Positions 9,261 to 20,993 of a DNA stretch of 64,000 nucleotides are shown here, in pieces. Location of the stretch: positions 22,879,840 through 22,943,839 of the forward strand of contig OW240918.1 of NCBI GenBank assembly GCA_933207985.1, read 5' to 3'. Numbering within the stretch: position 1 is the first letter of the stretch; every line of letters begins with the position of its first letter. The translations under genes and the position numbers were made by a program. The notes beneath the pieces are model-generated. The model was not told where the DNA came from and did no database searches. It was given only the letters and a program-made list of their open reading frames with translations. Origin of the DNA: Pelobates cultripes. Taxonomy: Eukaryota > Chordata > Amphibia > Anura > Pelobatidae.

Positions 9261-10480
9261 CCCCTACCGCAATACCTTCGATATCTGTGCTGCAGTGTAT
9301 CATCTCAGCCAGGGGCTCCACTGCCAGCACAAACAGTAGTAGAGACAATGGGCACCCCTGTCTGGTCCCATTGGATAATGAAATGTTTTTGGAAACAAAA
9401 CCAGTTGCAGATACTCTAGAAGTTGGTTGACAGTATAGTGCAAACACAGCCATGACGACGGAGTCTGGGATATTAAAACGTGATAGAACTTCCCTCAGGT
9501 AATCCCAATGGATCCTATCGAACGCCTTCTCCGCATCCAAAGAGAGGAGCAAAGAGGGCGTGCAAGTAGATTTAAGATGATTTATCAAATTGATGAAATG
9601 CCTGGTGCCATCTGGAGCCTGTCGGTTCACAACGAAACCCACCTGGTCTTTGTCAATTAGGAATGGAAGAAGTCGATTAAGTCTGTTTGCTAAGATGTTT
9701 GAGTACATTTTCGTATCATTGTTAATTAATGAAATGGAGTGAAAATTTGAGCAGACATTAGGTGTCTTACCAGGTTTAGGCAACGTGACTATGTAAGCGC
9801 ACAAAGCCTCCACTGGCATTCCACCTGTAATCCAATACTAATTGAATAAGTAAGTTAAATGAGGGTTAAGAATGCCAGAGAAATACTTCATGGTAAAGCC
9901 GTCAGGTCCCGGGGCTTTGCCTTGTGGGATCATATTAAAGGCGTCTGTAATTTATTTTGAGGTGATATAGAAATTTAGAGTATCCAATTTATCCATAGGT
10001 ATCAGATGTGGGCTGTATCGTAGTGGGATCAGAAACCAAATTGTAAACTTTTTTGTAATACTCTGGAAACATATTGCTTATATTGACTGGATGAGTAACT
10101 TTAACGCCACTATCATCCAATAGATGCTCAATTCTGGATTGGGAAGCTCTGTGGCTTGTTTAGAGGCCAACATTGAAGAAGCTCTATTTCCATTAGCATA
10201 GAAAATCTGTTTCCATCTCCTCAACATTAAGGCTGTGTGTTCCAACTGGAGAGTGTTAATTTTAACCTGAACATATGAATTCTTTGCGGCACGGGGCAAG
10301 GAAGAGACAATATGTTAGCCTGATTCAAAGCCAACAGTTCTTTTTCTAAATCTTTCAGATTTTTAGTCCTAATTTTTTTCAAGTAGGAGGTTCATTGTAT
10401 AAAGTGTCCTCTAAGAACTGCTTTATGAGCATTCCACAACAAGGTATCCTGTAAATGCCATGGTTGATGATCCAGATGTT
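9261..10480 (-). pseudogene. L1-like ORF2, linker and N-terminal half of RT
   Basis: On the minus strand, the segment near 10440 reads LLWNAHKAVLRGHFI. The fragment at 10078-10299 has the LRRWKQIFYANGNRAS pattern of the L1 region between endonuclease and RT. RT proper (9261-9819) contains RPISL-like HSISLINNDTKMYS, the SLDAEKAFDRIHW block with its catalytic Asp, and NGTRQGCPLS. It breaks off at the chromovirus insertion just before the catalytic acidic box. Several frame changes are present. Confidence 0.8.
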
Positions 10481-10987
10481 ATGAATAGTAAACAGGAACC
10501 AATATCTGGAACTTTAAAAAAAAAAAAAAAGAATAAGTATTCCAAGGATTCGGGCCTAAGGACAGGAACTAGGATCTGACGCTCTTGAAGAACTGAAGAA
10601 GTCCTAAATCTGAAGTCTCAGAAAAAAAAACAGGAAACCAAGAACCAAAGAAGCAGCATCTGGAAGCCATAAAGCCATTGGTCCATGTTTGATATCAGAA
10701 ATAGAGAAGCCAGAACTTGGAAAACAGTGACTTAAGATGGCTATACCTCCACATGTCTGAATTTTCTTGGACGATGGGGCGTTGGCATTTGTGAAGGTTG
10801 AGAAATAACAGGTGCCATTGCTGGAAACGTATTTAGCTCTTTCATCCCTTCTTCAGGAGACATGATAGCATAATTTCAAACATCAAGACGGAACAGGACT
10901 TTGATAGGAAATCCCCATTTGTAATGGATATTTTGTTGGCGCAGTTCAGTTGTAAATTGACCAAATTCTCTCCTTCTTCGCATAGTG

Positions 10988-11835
10988 ACACGCAAATCTA
11001 CCTGTCCTCTCCTGATCTCTCCCCGTCCCTCTTGACTAGTGTCTCTGACTGCCTCTCTGCTGTTTCTAACTGGATGGCTGCCCACTTCCTTAAACTAAAT
11101 TTGACCAAAACTGAAATTCTGGTCTTTCCTCCCTCAAGTGTTGTTACTCCTGTGTCTGTCTCCCTCCAAGTCAACGGTGCTACCATCAGCTCCACCACGC
11201 AGGCTCGCTGCCTAGGTGTTCTCTTTGACTCCGACCTCTCCTTCAAGCCTCATGTTCAATCTATCGCCAAATCCTGTCATTTCCATCTCAAAAACATTGC
11301 GCGTATCCGCCCCTACTTAACGCCAGATGCAACTAAGGTGTTGGTCCATTCCACTGTCCTTTCTCGCATTGACTACTGTAATCCACTTCTCAGTGGTCTT
11401 ACGTGCTCCCAACTAGCGCCGTTACAGTCCATAATGAATGTGGCGACGAGGCTCATCTTCCTGTCCGCCCGCACCTCCCATGCCTCACCCTTCTGTCAGT
11501 CCCTACATTGGCTTCCTATAAAATATAGAGCTCAATTTAAAATTCTGGTTCTTGCTTTCAAATCTCTACATAATGCTGCCCCCACCTATCTATCCTCCCT
11601 TATACACAAGTATGTCCCGTCTAGGCCCTTACGATCTGCTGAAGACTTACGTCTATCTTCTGTCCGTACTCCCACCTCTGATGCTCGCCTTCAAGATTTC
11701 TCGAGGGCTGCACCGTTCCTGTGGAACTCGCTTCCCTCCTCCGTTAGATGCTCACCCAGTCTCCACTCCTTCAAAAAATCGTTAAAAACCCACTTCTTCA
11801 TAAAAGCGTATCAATTAAATGTTAATAGCTCCTGA
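10988..11835 (+). pseudogene. L2 reverse transcriptase, C-terminal third
   Basis: The open frame begins at DTQIYLSS, immediately after the usual YADD box, so the catalytic core itself is absent. It continues through LKLNLTKTEILVF, CLGVLFDSDLSF, a YCNPLLSGL block, LHWLPIKYRAQFKIL and the terminal WNSLPSSVRC and FKKSLKTHFF, all characteristic of L2-clade LINEs. About 280 residues are intact with no internal stop. The in-window ATG at 10924 lies in the flanking LINE and is incidental. Confidence 0.9.
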
Positions 11836-12055
11836 CTGATTCCTCTTCTGCAACTGTCATTAGTCTAATACTATCCTTACCTTTTTGTGTCATTTTACCC
11901 CACTCCCTCTAGCATGTAAGCTCATTGAGCAGGGCCCTCAACCCCTCTGTTCCTGTGTGTCCAACTTGTCTGGCTACAAATACATGTCTGTTCGTCCACC
12001 CATTGTAAAGCGCTGCGGAATTTGACGGCGCTCTATAAATATCATAATAATAATA
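10988..12055 (+). mobile_element. 5'-truncated L2 LINE with target duplication
   Basis: The element starts within RT and ends in the L2-type tail GTAAAGCGCTGCGGAAT...GCGCTCTATAAATA, followed by an AATAAT microsatellite. ATAGTG is present at 10982-10987 and 12056-12061 as a 6-bp duplication. The orientation is opposite to the LINE it interrupts. Confidence 0.9.
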
Positions 12056-12639
12056 ATAGTGGCAGGGGAAAAGTCCTAAAATATTTTAATGTGACGATAA
12101 TTATTCAGCATTCCATTAGAACATTTAGACATAAGAAAATATTCTTTAATAGTGAAGAAGTGGATTCTTGTGATCACATCTCTAGGGGCATCCCTAGGAG
12201 CTGAATCAGGTTTTGAGAGACAGTGGATGTGGTCAATCATCAGATTAGCATCAGTGAGATTTAGATTTACCAATCTCATGATGGTTTTCATATAATCTGA
12301 AAGTTCAGCAGGCTAAACAGAGTCAGGGAACCCCCTTATTCTCAAATTATTTCTCTGACTCCTGTCTTCCATGTCACCCAATTTAGTGTTAGTGGAATTT
12401 AAACTGTAAAGCCTGATCGCTTTTTTATGAATTAGTTATATGAATGTTCAAATTAAGATGAATAAAAGTATTTTTTTGTTCACTTTTAGTCCAGTGTACA
12501 CAGGAACCTCTCTAATTTGTGGCCATCTAAGATGTTGGCCAAGACACGCCATTGTGTTAATTTTCTTGCACTTTTAAGAGCAGAACATTTAGTTTTTAGT
12601 GAATACACAAGCTTGGAAAATCCCAGGAGCGGCAGGATA

Positions 12640-12722
12640 AAAAAAGTCATTATATATACATATTATTATTGCCATTTATGTAGCACAAACAGATTCCATA
12701 ACGCTTTACAGTATTAGAAGAG
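12640..12722 (-). mobile_element. L2-type 3' tail fragment
   Basis: TATTATTATTGCCATTTATGTAGC followed by AACAGATTCC and GCTTTACA is the reverse complement of an L2-type 3' end (compare 12001-12055 on the other strand). Confidence 0.7.
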
Positions 12723-14669
12723 CTGGGGGGTGGGGGAGGGAATTTAACTATAAATAGGTGTGTGTGTGTGTTCTCTAGCACAATGAGCTAACTCCCATAC
12801 ATATATAAGTATACTATTAAATCATCTGCTAGAAAAAAACGTTATCTTTCCCTGCCAGTGTCACATTGTCTAGATAAATGCATAAGGTTGCTTTAAGGAT
12901 GAATTTAGATCATCAAAGGACGACATTGAACAGGATTCCTGTTGGCAATTTATAATTTTAGCACACTGTTCTTTCGCTGCAGTGCCTTAACACTTCTGCT
13001 GTGACGTATACTAACTAAATTTTTTCCTGATACGGCAGACTTATTAAAAATAAATTCTAATAAGCTGACTTTGCACATAGCCATCTGTGGCAACCAAAAT
13101 CATTTCCTTCGTGTTTCAAGAGAAAAAAAAACTGTTGCAAAAAAAAAATTACAACATAGTAAGAAATATTTATTTTTGTTGCAAGCATTTTAAAACGTGT
13201 ATTTTAAAATAAAAACACATTTTAGCATTCCAGCATCTCATGGACAAATGCAAAAATGTAGCCTGAAGTATATTAGACGTATCCTCTCCAGTTTACATCA
13301 TCAATCAATACCATAGTGATAATCAGAAAATTAAGGTGAGTACTGTACTTCATCACTCCACATCATTCTCCTACAGGTGAAATAACAAGCCACTTACAAA
13401 AGCCACTAAAATAATTTGTGGAAGCCACCCAAGGATCATTTCTTGCACCCATCTTGTGCTACATACACATCAAAGTAGTAGCAAACATCATCCAATTGAG
13501 CTATACATTGAGCTATACATCAGAAACATCAGGACAAAGTCAACATCATCTACAGTTTGGATGCAGAAAAATATATTTACTTTCCTAGGGGGTCCACTCC
13601 TTCTCAACAGCCTGTAATTATATGTTAACTGTCATCTTATTTTATATAATGTATTTTGTTAACATACACATTCAATTTGGAACTTGCAAGATATTTTACT
13701 AGTGCCTTCATAAAAACAAACAATGCATAATAAACAACGTAATAAGCATGCATAGAAAACAAACATTAACAAACTACTGCTAAATTCATGCTTAAGAAGA
13801 TGTCTATGAGCATTGCATGTTTATCATATAATCAAAGTTTTTAATAGCATGAAAACAAGACATCTACTAGATGTCTTCACTACATTTACAATGCAAAAAC
13901 AAAAAAGAAAAAATACACAAAATAGTCCATAATAGAAAAATCATTATTTTGTCTAAATAGTGACTAATCATAAGTGTACAGCTGTGTTTCATGCAGATCC
14001 ATTTGGATAAATACTAGGCTTTATGCCAGCAGTTGGGATTTCCTGAAGCGAAAAGCTTAACATAAAATTAGCATGATCTAATTAACACTTAGATGTAGTT
14101 ATGCCAAGCAAAATAGAAAGCGGAAACTCAATAAGTGACAATACAGTGAACTGTGGAGATTATATCCTCAAAAAAAAAAAAGAAAGAATAAATTGTAATT
14201 TTGTGATTGTTTTTCTCGTCTAATTTCCATGAACAAGGTAGCCATGTATTTTAGCACATTAGGTATTCCAGGGAGATGGTGGAGAATTATTGAAGTGTGC
14301 CACCTGCCTGGCAGCTGTTAGTCTGCTGATTTATTCATTATAAGATCGCCAACTCAGATACCAGCTGGACTTATGAATAAGGTTGAGTGTGTGTGTAGCC
14401 AACTCTACTACATTAGCATACTCATAAAGATGGATGCAGGTGATTGTTTTCTGTAAAATGTTACACATTGTGAACGCGTGAGGTTGGTAAATGAATGGAG
14501 AAAGAAATAGATGGCTAAAATAAAAAATGAAAAATATACTTTTTTTAAACAGTTTGTTACGATATGGATGTGTGCCAAATCAATTAAAAATAAAAATTAC
14601 CAAAAAATAGTACAAAATATTTATTTCATACAAAGTAACAAATAATTACTTCATATTTCTGGAAGCTGC
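12723..14669. other. AT-rich DNA without recognised features
   Basis: Short TG and A runs (near 12756, 13120 and 14170) are present. I saw no ORF, paired repeat or RNA gene here. Confidence 0.5.
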
Positions 14670-15203
14670 TGTGATGGACCCGCTGGCGTTCCGACCGAGT
14701 ACCTCCGCCAATTGATGTTCCTAGTGCTTGCCGAGGACTCCAAGCACTCCAACCGACACCATCAGCACTGCAGACTTATCCCATCCCCCAAGCATGAGCC
14801 AAGGCTTCAAGAAAGAGTCAAGCAGGTCTGTTTAATGAGCACCAAAGCAACAGCACTCATGCAGCAAAAAAACTCCTCCTCAGAGGAAAACAAAATGACA
14901 ATTAAAGACAGACAGAGCTTGGTTTTTAAACTGGTGTTCTAAGAAGGGAGGGGGAATAAAACATGCAAACTAAGTCCATAAAACAGGGGTTTTCTTCACA
15001 CTCTGCATCCGAAGTGCATAGCACAACTGCACAACTGCAGATCCTTTGTTAGAGCATTTAAAGGGCCAGAACCAGTCTAAAAAAATCCACTATGCCCAAA
15101 TAATGTATTTAAAGGGCAAAATCTTCCAGGGGCCATAGTCATACAGCAAGAGGCTGGTAATTAGTCCTCTCCATGCACAAGTGGCGAAGGGCACTTCGTC
15201 ACA
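14670..15203. mobile_element. Solo LTR (534 bp) with 5-bp target duplication
   Basis: The segment begins TGTGATGGACCC and ends CTTCGTCACA, so it is TG...CA with short inverted termini. It is flanked by GCTGC at 14665-14669 and 15204-15208. There is no internal retroviral coding sequence on either side. AATAAA at about 14955 suggests plus orientation, but minus is possible. A single LTR usually results from recombination between the two ends of a full element. Superfamily (Ty3 or ERV) is undetermined. Confidence 0.8.
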
Positions 15204-15284
15204 GCTGCACCATGAAAAAAAAAAAGGTTGAAAATCACCTATATCTTGTTAATTATAACTAGTAAGAGAAAGTCAGCGTACATG

Positions 15285-15947
15285 CAGCGAAATCCATCCA
15301 TATAAAGAAAAGTGCCATTGGATGGTTGAGGATAAGCCTCGACATGGTAGGTTAAAAGGTCAACATCTCCACAGTGCTGCAAGACTGCAAAGAAAAAAAC
15401 CAGAAAGTAATTGTGAGTGCATGGACTACACTGGCCAGAAACTGGATAATAAAAGCCTAATCGCATACTTGGAACATTCTCACAACCAGTAACAGAGGCC
15501 CAATAGACTACCAATGAAGGTCTATCCACCAGCCTCAGGCCACCACTTGGACCTGCGCATGCTGCTAATGGATGTGGCTGCTTCTGAAAGTCTAAATCAA
15601 TGTCCCAGAAGAATCCTGTGGATTGTTCTCCATGATGTAAAGTTTGAAACCTCTGAGGGCATAGACTATGCACAAGGAACTGTTCATTGAAGACCCTTGG
15701 ACCAGGAAAGTGCAATTGACAACAGGTTTCTTGGAGCACCAAAGAAACTAAGGAGACTGGAAACTCGCTGCTAGTTCATGGTGAAGATTGAGGTCTCGCT
15801 GAGCAAGCTTAACCCAGAAGAGGGCAGATAGCTGATCGAAGGTTTGGACAAGTCAGTACAGTTTGGGCAGATGGAATCGTCATGGAACACTGTGGAGCAG
15901 ATTTGTATGTAACTGCCTGCCATTTTGAACAAAAATAAAACAGGTCA
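15285..15947. repeat. Tandem unit of unknown nature, copy 1 (663 bp)
   Basis: Starts CAGCGAAATCCATCCATATA and is repeated immediately by 15948-16612 with about 12 differences by eye. A minus-strand frame at 15239-15742 gives 167 residues (GFFWDIDLDFQKQPHPLAAC, VVYWASVTGCENV) that I do not recognise. On the plus strand each copy ends just after an AATAAA signal, as a transcript end might. It could be a duplicated host exon, an unknown repeat or a retrocopy. Confidence 0.85.
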
Positions 15948-16612
15948 CAGCGAAAGCCATCCATATAAAAAAAAGTGCCATTGGATGGTTGAGGATAAGC
16001 CTCGACATGGTAGGTTAAAAGGTCAACATCTCCACAGTGATGCAAGACTGCAAAGAAAAAAAAACAGAAAGTAATTGTGAGTGCATGGACTACACTGACC
16101 AGAAACTGGATAATAAAAGCCTAATCGCATACTTGAAACATTCTCACAACCAGTAACAGAGGCCCAATAGACTACCAATGAAGGTCTATCCACCAGCCTC
16201 AGGCCACCACTTGGACCTGCGCATGCTGCTAATGGATGTGGCTGCTTCTGAAAGTCTAAATCAATGTCCCAGAAGAATCCTGTGGATTGTTCTCCATGAT
16301 GTAAATTGTGAAACCTCTGAGGGCATAGACTATGCACAAGGAACTGTTCATTGAAGACCCTTGGACCAGGAAAGGGCAATTGACTACAGGTTTCTTGGAG
16401 CACCAAAGAAACTAAGGAGACTGGAAACTCGCTGCTAGTTCATGGTGAAGATTGAGGTCTCGCTGAGCAAGCTTAACCCAGAAGAGGGCAGATAGCTGAT
16501 CGAAGGTTTGGACAAGTCAGTACACTTTGGGCAGATGGAATCGTCATGGAACACTGTGGAGCAGATTTGTATGTAACTGCCTGCCATTTTGAACAAAAAT
16601 AAAACAGGTCAC
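15948..16612. repeat. Tandem unit of unknown nature, copy 2 (665 bp)
   Basis: The second copy starts CAGCGAAAGCCATCC. The minus frame at 16023-16406 matches copy 1 for about 115 residues, then parts from it where an A-run near 16055 is longer. The junction is seamless: the last bases of copy 1 (CAGGTCAC) run straight into copy 2, and copy 2 ends with the same GGTCAC. Confidence 0.85.
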
Positions 16613-18051
16613 ATGGAGACAATTAAGTTGAGTGGCCAACGTTTTCATGAGAAGTAAGATGATGAACTACTCCAGCATTACTGGTCCAAGTGAAGGGAGG
16701 GACAGAGCCAAATAAAGGCAAGGTTAATCCAAAGCACAAAATTACCTGGATCCACCACCTTAAGATAGCTAGCAGCCAAGTTTTAAATGAGAAGATCTGA
16801 TTTCTTTTAAATTTATATTTACAATTCAGCAAGTTAAATCATAATCCAGTTCAGACAAGGCAAAAATTGCAAATGAAGAGGAGAAATAGAAACATTGTTT
16901 AATTTCCCTTTGTCTCTGTTTTCTCTATGCTAACTGCCACTTGCAAAGGACAGCGTTTGTAACAATGATTGACAGCATGCTAAGATGGTGGCACTCAGTT
17001 ACAGAATAATAAGGGTGTATTTTTCTACATTTAATTTTTTTATTCACACCTCACAAATAAACTTTTTTATAAATGTAGGTATGAGCGAATGCAACATTAA
17101 AAACCCTGGGAATGGACACAACTTTAGCTTACTCAGGCAGTTTAAGCTTATAGATCATGCTCCTGTAGCCTCACTGTTCAATTATCTGCCATTTAGGCGT
17201 TAAATCACATTGAATTTCTAATTCATTTTCAAATTAGCAAATTATTTATGCAGCAAATAATCTGTAATTTATGTTCTATGTGAAACATTCATGAGACTGC
17301 CAACAGACCAGAAGTTTAGCAGTACAGTGAACAAGTACTATTGAATGTTTGAGTATTTATCTCTAAGTGAAGTCATGTTGGTTTAAAAAGGAAGTGGCAT
17401 AAAAGGGGAAGATGAAACCGACAAAAAAAGTGAGATCAGTATATTAATAAATCTATTGCATTGTTAAAAAAGTGGTGAAACACTGCAAAGTTAAACAATT
17501 ATGTTTAGAGTGCAAAAAACAGAATCGTCAATGAAAAAAATTTCATCATTAATACATTTTTCCAAAAAATGTCAAAAAGCCAAAATGTCATGGCTATGAC
17601 GGGGTGTAGAATTTGGGGGTTCAACATTCCATCACTTTTATCTGTAAGTGTAATTGTCAAAGGCCAGGTTTATCATGGCTGAGATTAGCTTAATTGTCTC
17701 CTATGTTTGCAGGCTAATCGTTGTGTTCAAACTCCCACTTATCGAAAGCTTAGCACTAGAGGACCCATCCTCCTAAGCCTCAATTCTTCCCTCTTATCAT
17801 AAAAAAGTGACATAAAAACAGATGTCCAGTAGCTCCTTAAAATATTCTTATGTTATTTCTATGAGTATTGATTAGTTTAAGTTTGCAGGCCTTTTTAAAC
17901 TAATCTCAGTATTTACAAACATAAATCTAATTGTAAATCATGTGTCATACAGTAAAGACTGTATGATATCATCACTATCGTAACCTTATATGTGTTACTA
18001 CATGCATTTATAAATGTTGCTACTACGACCAGGAACAAAAATATGATACGT
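16613..18051. other. AT-rich DNA without recognised features
   Basis: Only short chance ORFs. No boundary motifs or tandem arrays. Confidence 0.5.
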
Positions 18052-18131
18052 TTAACCCCTTAAGGACACATGACATGTTTGACATGTCATGATTCCCTTT
18101 TATTCCAGAAGTTTGGTCTTTAAGGGGTTAA
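18052..18131. mobile_element. 80-bp palindromic MITE, TTAACCCCTTAAGGAC type
   Basis: The ends TTAACCCCTTAAGGAC and GTCTTTAAGGGGTTAA are near-perfect inverted repeats around ACATGTTTGACATGT. TTAA stands at both edges. It resembles a very common short frog repeat, from memory. Confidence 0.8.
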
Positions 18132-18349
18132 GTAAGTGGACAGGATATAATCTGCTATTCCAAAAATATGTGTGTTGTAAATAATCTGGGACATCAGCTA
18201 TTGTGGGGTGAGATAGTTATGTAGATTAAATTACAGTAGTGCAATCAGTGATGGAAGGATATCACCTCCCCAACTCACCCATATATAATATCCATATTTG
18301 CTATAATGTACTCATGTCCCAATGTGTCTCATTAATCCAATGACTTCAG

Positions 18350-19095
18350 CAATGTGTCTCATTAATCTATTGTCCTCAACCCCTCACCCCTCTCTCAACC
18401 CATCCCCACCGTTCAGCCAACTCAACCCCCAGATTATCATATCAGAATTTAGGTATAGAGTTTACAATTGGCTCTAAAAAAGAAACCAACAGGGAGAGAA
18501 GGAAGGGGGAGGGGGAGTGGAGAAAGGGGGAGTGGAGAGGCAAGGATGAAGTCAGATAGGAAAAAGGAAAGAAGAGAAAAAATAAAAAAAGAAGGTCTCA
18601 GTCCACCCCCTTCTCCTCCCCCTCCCCCCTCGCACCTCTGTGTTTCCCCCCAGAATCCCACCCGGCCCTCTGTATGTTTGGCCATATATGTCATCCAGGG
18701 CATTGTTCCTTATGTTTTTCCTGAGTACCTATTAAGTAAGCCTGTGTTGCTTCTGCAGTACGGATTTCTTCCACTTGTTCTATCCATTGTATCAATGAAG
18801 GAACTGTTCTTTGTTTCCAGAGAGCAGGTATAAGAGATTTTGCAGCAGTATAGATTTTTTATATTTAGAGTTCATTAGCGGAGTAGAGTGTAGTAGAACA
18901 TGATATATTTCGAATGCCGGTGTTGCACCTATAATTTCACTAGTCTCAGATCTAATCATATCCCAAAAGGATTGACAGTAGGTGCAATGCCACCAAATGT
19001 GGCGCATAGTTCCTACCGCTCCGTTACATTTCCAGCAAGTGTCCGATGCTGATGGAAAATTTTGATGAAGGAGTTAAGGGGTTCTATACCAGAAA
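18350..19095 (-). pseudogene. L1-like ORF2 C-terminus and 3' region
   Basis: On the minus strand, WYRTP near 19090 is followed by CWKCNGAVGTMRHIWWHC and QSFWDMI, the cysteine-rich C-terminal signature of L1-type ORF2. The frame is open from about 19060 to 18792. Downstream is a purine/pyrimidine-rich stretch (18480-18650) that looks like 3' UTR. This is a separate insertion from the LINE at 2438-12395, whose corresponding C-terminal part is not recognisable. Confidence 0.8.
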
Positions 19096-19800
19096 GACAG
19101 AAGTGTATAATTACGTTTAGTGTAAATTTAATGTGTCTGCTTACAAATACAAGTAATTACAGAAATCCTTAAAAGTACTTTCGTATATCATTATATTTTA
19201 AGAACAATAAATATTAGTACAAAAAATAATACACCAAATAAGAAAGCATTATGCAAAATATTACAATGAGAAAATGCTGGAAAAGATAAATATACAGAAC
19301 TACCTTTGTGTTTTCAAAATTTTATATAATATAGCATGTAACAGCATTGACTATATAATGAGTGTTTTAAATTACTGTCTTGAAAAACTCACCAAATTCT
19401 GGGTGGAGGTAACACTATTAGTGAAACCAAATGTGTTAATCTGGAATACATTACAGAGAACTGCAAGTGAGACATGTCTCTATGTAGACTGAAAATGGAT
19501 GTAGAAATATGAGCAGCTAAGCTATAATTTGAAAAAAAAATAAAAAAAATATTCTGGATGTGAATGAAGAGTTGTCTGAGGTTGAAGCAAAGGAATGTTG
19601 TCGAGCAGCTCTGCCTCGTGAGTCATGGGTTCTTCAGTGGAACTTTGGGATTTTATGCCAACTCGCTTTTCTATCCTTTAATAAATCTCTACAGCAGAGG
19701 AAATTATTTTATTAATCATCGGAACCCTGCATAGGTTTTCTGGTGGCCTCCCCTGAACTTAATTTACACAGCACAATGCTTCATAAAGAGTTCCACCCAT
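19096..19800. other. AT-rich DNA without recognised features
   Basis: No supported gene or repeat. Confidence 0.5.
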
Positions 19801-19807
19801 CCGAGAC

Positions 19808-19851
19808 TCAAATAATATTTGATTAAATACAATGTAATCAAATATTATTTA
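19808..19851. repeat. AT-rich palindrome
   Basis: AAATAATATTTGATTA and TAATCAAATATTATTT are perfect 16-bp arms around a nine-base spacer. It could be a relic MITE or a chance AT hairpin. Confidence 0.6.
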
Positions 19852-19959
19852 TAAAATTAAATATTATTTTTATACATACACACACACATAAATAAATATA
19901 TGTACATGTAGATACACAAGCAAACACATGCTTTATATATATACACACACTCACACCCA

Positions 19960-20876
19960 GTCAGAATTTCTCCATTATAGATTCATATTGTGTTCATACA
20001 GCACAGCCCTTGCCCTTGCCCTCGCCAAACAGTCATACTTTTACTCTCTCATTAGTTCATACTCCCACAATCCCAGGCATCTCTTTAACACCTTTAATTC
20101 TCTTCTTCACCCTGCTGTGACCACCCCCAAACTAACCCTACAGCCGATAGCTTTGCATGTGACTTTACCAACAAGAATTCTCCCCACCCTGCCTTTCTCT
20201 TTCTAAACCACACGTAGAGCATGCCTTTCCTACCCTTCAGACTTTCTCCCCAGCTACTGAACAAGAGGTGGCTGCGCTTCTCCTTTCCTCTCTCTCTACC
20301 ACTTGCCCGCTTGATCCTGTCCCATCTCACCTTATCAGATCTCTCTCCCCATGTCTTGCGCCTTCCTTAACACACATCTTCAACTGCTCTCTCTCTTCTG
20401 GCGTTGTCCCTTCTGACCTTAAACATGCTACTGTAGTACCTATCCTGAAAAAAACATCTCTTGACCCGTCCTACCCCTTTAACTATCGTCCCATATCCTG
20501 GCTCTCTTTCTCTTCAAAGCTTCTTGAAAGACTCGTCTTTACCCATATGTCTCACTTCCTCAATTACAACTTGACCCTCTTCAATCTGGCTTCCACCCTC
20601 TCCACTCTACTGAGACTGCTCTTACCAAAGTTACTAACGACCTAATCACAGCTAAATCCAAAGGCCACTACTCCATACTAGTTCTTCTTGACCTCTCTGC
20701 TACCTTTGACACTGTTGATCATGCTCTCCTTCAAACTCTTCAATCACTCGGTCTCTGTGACTCTGTCCTCTCATGGTTTTCCTCTTATCTCTCTCAACGC
20801 TCATTCTGCGTCTCCTTTTCTAATGATACCTCCTCCCCTCATCCTGTCTCAGTTGGAGTCCCCCAAGGCTCTGTCC

Positions 20877-20878
<2 letters not shown>
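19960..20878 (+). pseudogene. L2-like LINE, N-terminal half of RT
   Basis: Frames in series give AKQSYFYSLISS, then PLDPVPSHLIRS, a KPSLDP-like KTSLDPSY, NYRPIS and [24 protein letters not shown] carries the first catalytic Asp, and GVPQGSVL follows. These are L2-clade RT blocks up to just before the catalytic acidic pair. At least two frame changes occur. The element ends abruptly at GGCTCTGTCCTACA, where a TA microsatellite begins. It would end about where the L2 copy at 10988 begins, but the two are different insertions. Confidence 0.85.

Positions 20879-20921
<43 letters not shown>
20879..20921. repeat. (TA)n microsatellite
   Basis: About 20 uninterrupted TA units directly abutting the L2 fragment. 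Confidence 0.95.
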
Positions 20922-20926
<5 letters not shown>

Positions 20927-20993
20927 ATATAGGAACTTTTGCACTCCTACCTCCAGCCAATAAAACCGGGTGCTCAGCCACACTGTGATACAG

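Larger units (their letters stand above)
2438..12395 (-). mobile_element. Decayed L1/Tx1-like LINE, host of two nested insertions
   Basis: Read on the minus strand, ORF1 fragments (12395 to 10745) precede an ORF2 linker and RT (about 10480 to 9261, then 3734 to 2754). A 3' region ends in an A tail, seen as poly-T at about 2438-2450. The element is interrupted by a plus-strand L2 at 10988-12055 and a Ty3 chromovirus at 3740-9255. The endonuclease part of ORF2 appears to be missing between about 10500 and 10740. Frameshifts and stops are numerous. No flanking duplication was found, so the 5' limit near 12395 is only where ORF1 similarity fades. Confidence 0.75.
10745..12395 (-). pseudogene. L1-like ORF1 split by an L2 insertion
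   Basis: Two minus-strand pieces belong together. 12062-12395 reads NNLRIRGFPDSV and then DYMKTI, followed by an RIH-type motif at the end of the RNA-binding domain. 10745-10981 resumes with MRRRREFGQFTTELRQQNIHYKWGFPIKVLF, whose K-W-G-F-P is a hallmark of L1-type ORF1 C-terminal domains. The join is at the L2 target duplication ATAGTG. ORF1 protein would coat LINE RNA. The N-terminal coiled coil is not visible. Confidence 0.75.

Noticed and set aside
18318..18366. Direct repeat CAATGTGTCTCATTAAT as a LINE target duplication
   Set aside because: The two copies are only 32 bp apart with no element between them; a simple local duplication is likelier.
18468..18833. 121-codon plus frame with Lys/Arg/Glu then Pro-rich sequence
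   Set aside because: Antisense to the L1-like 3' region; the minus-strand reading is the meaningful one.
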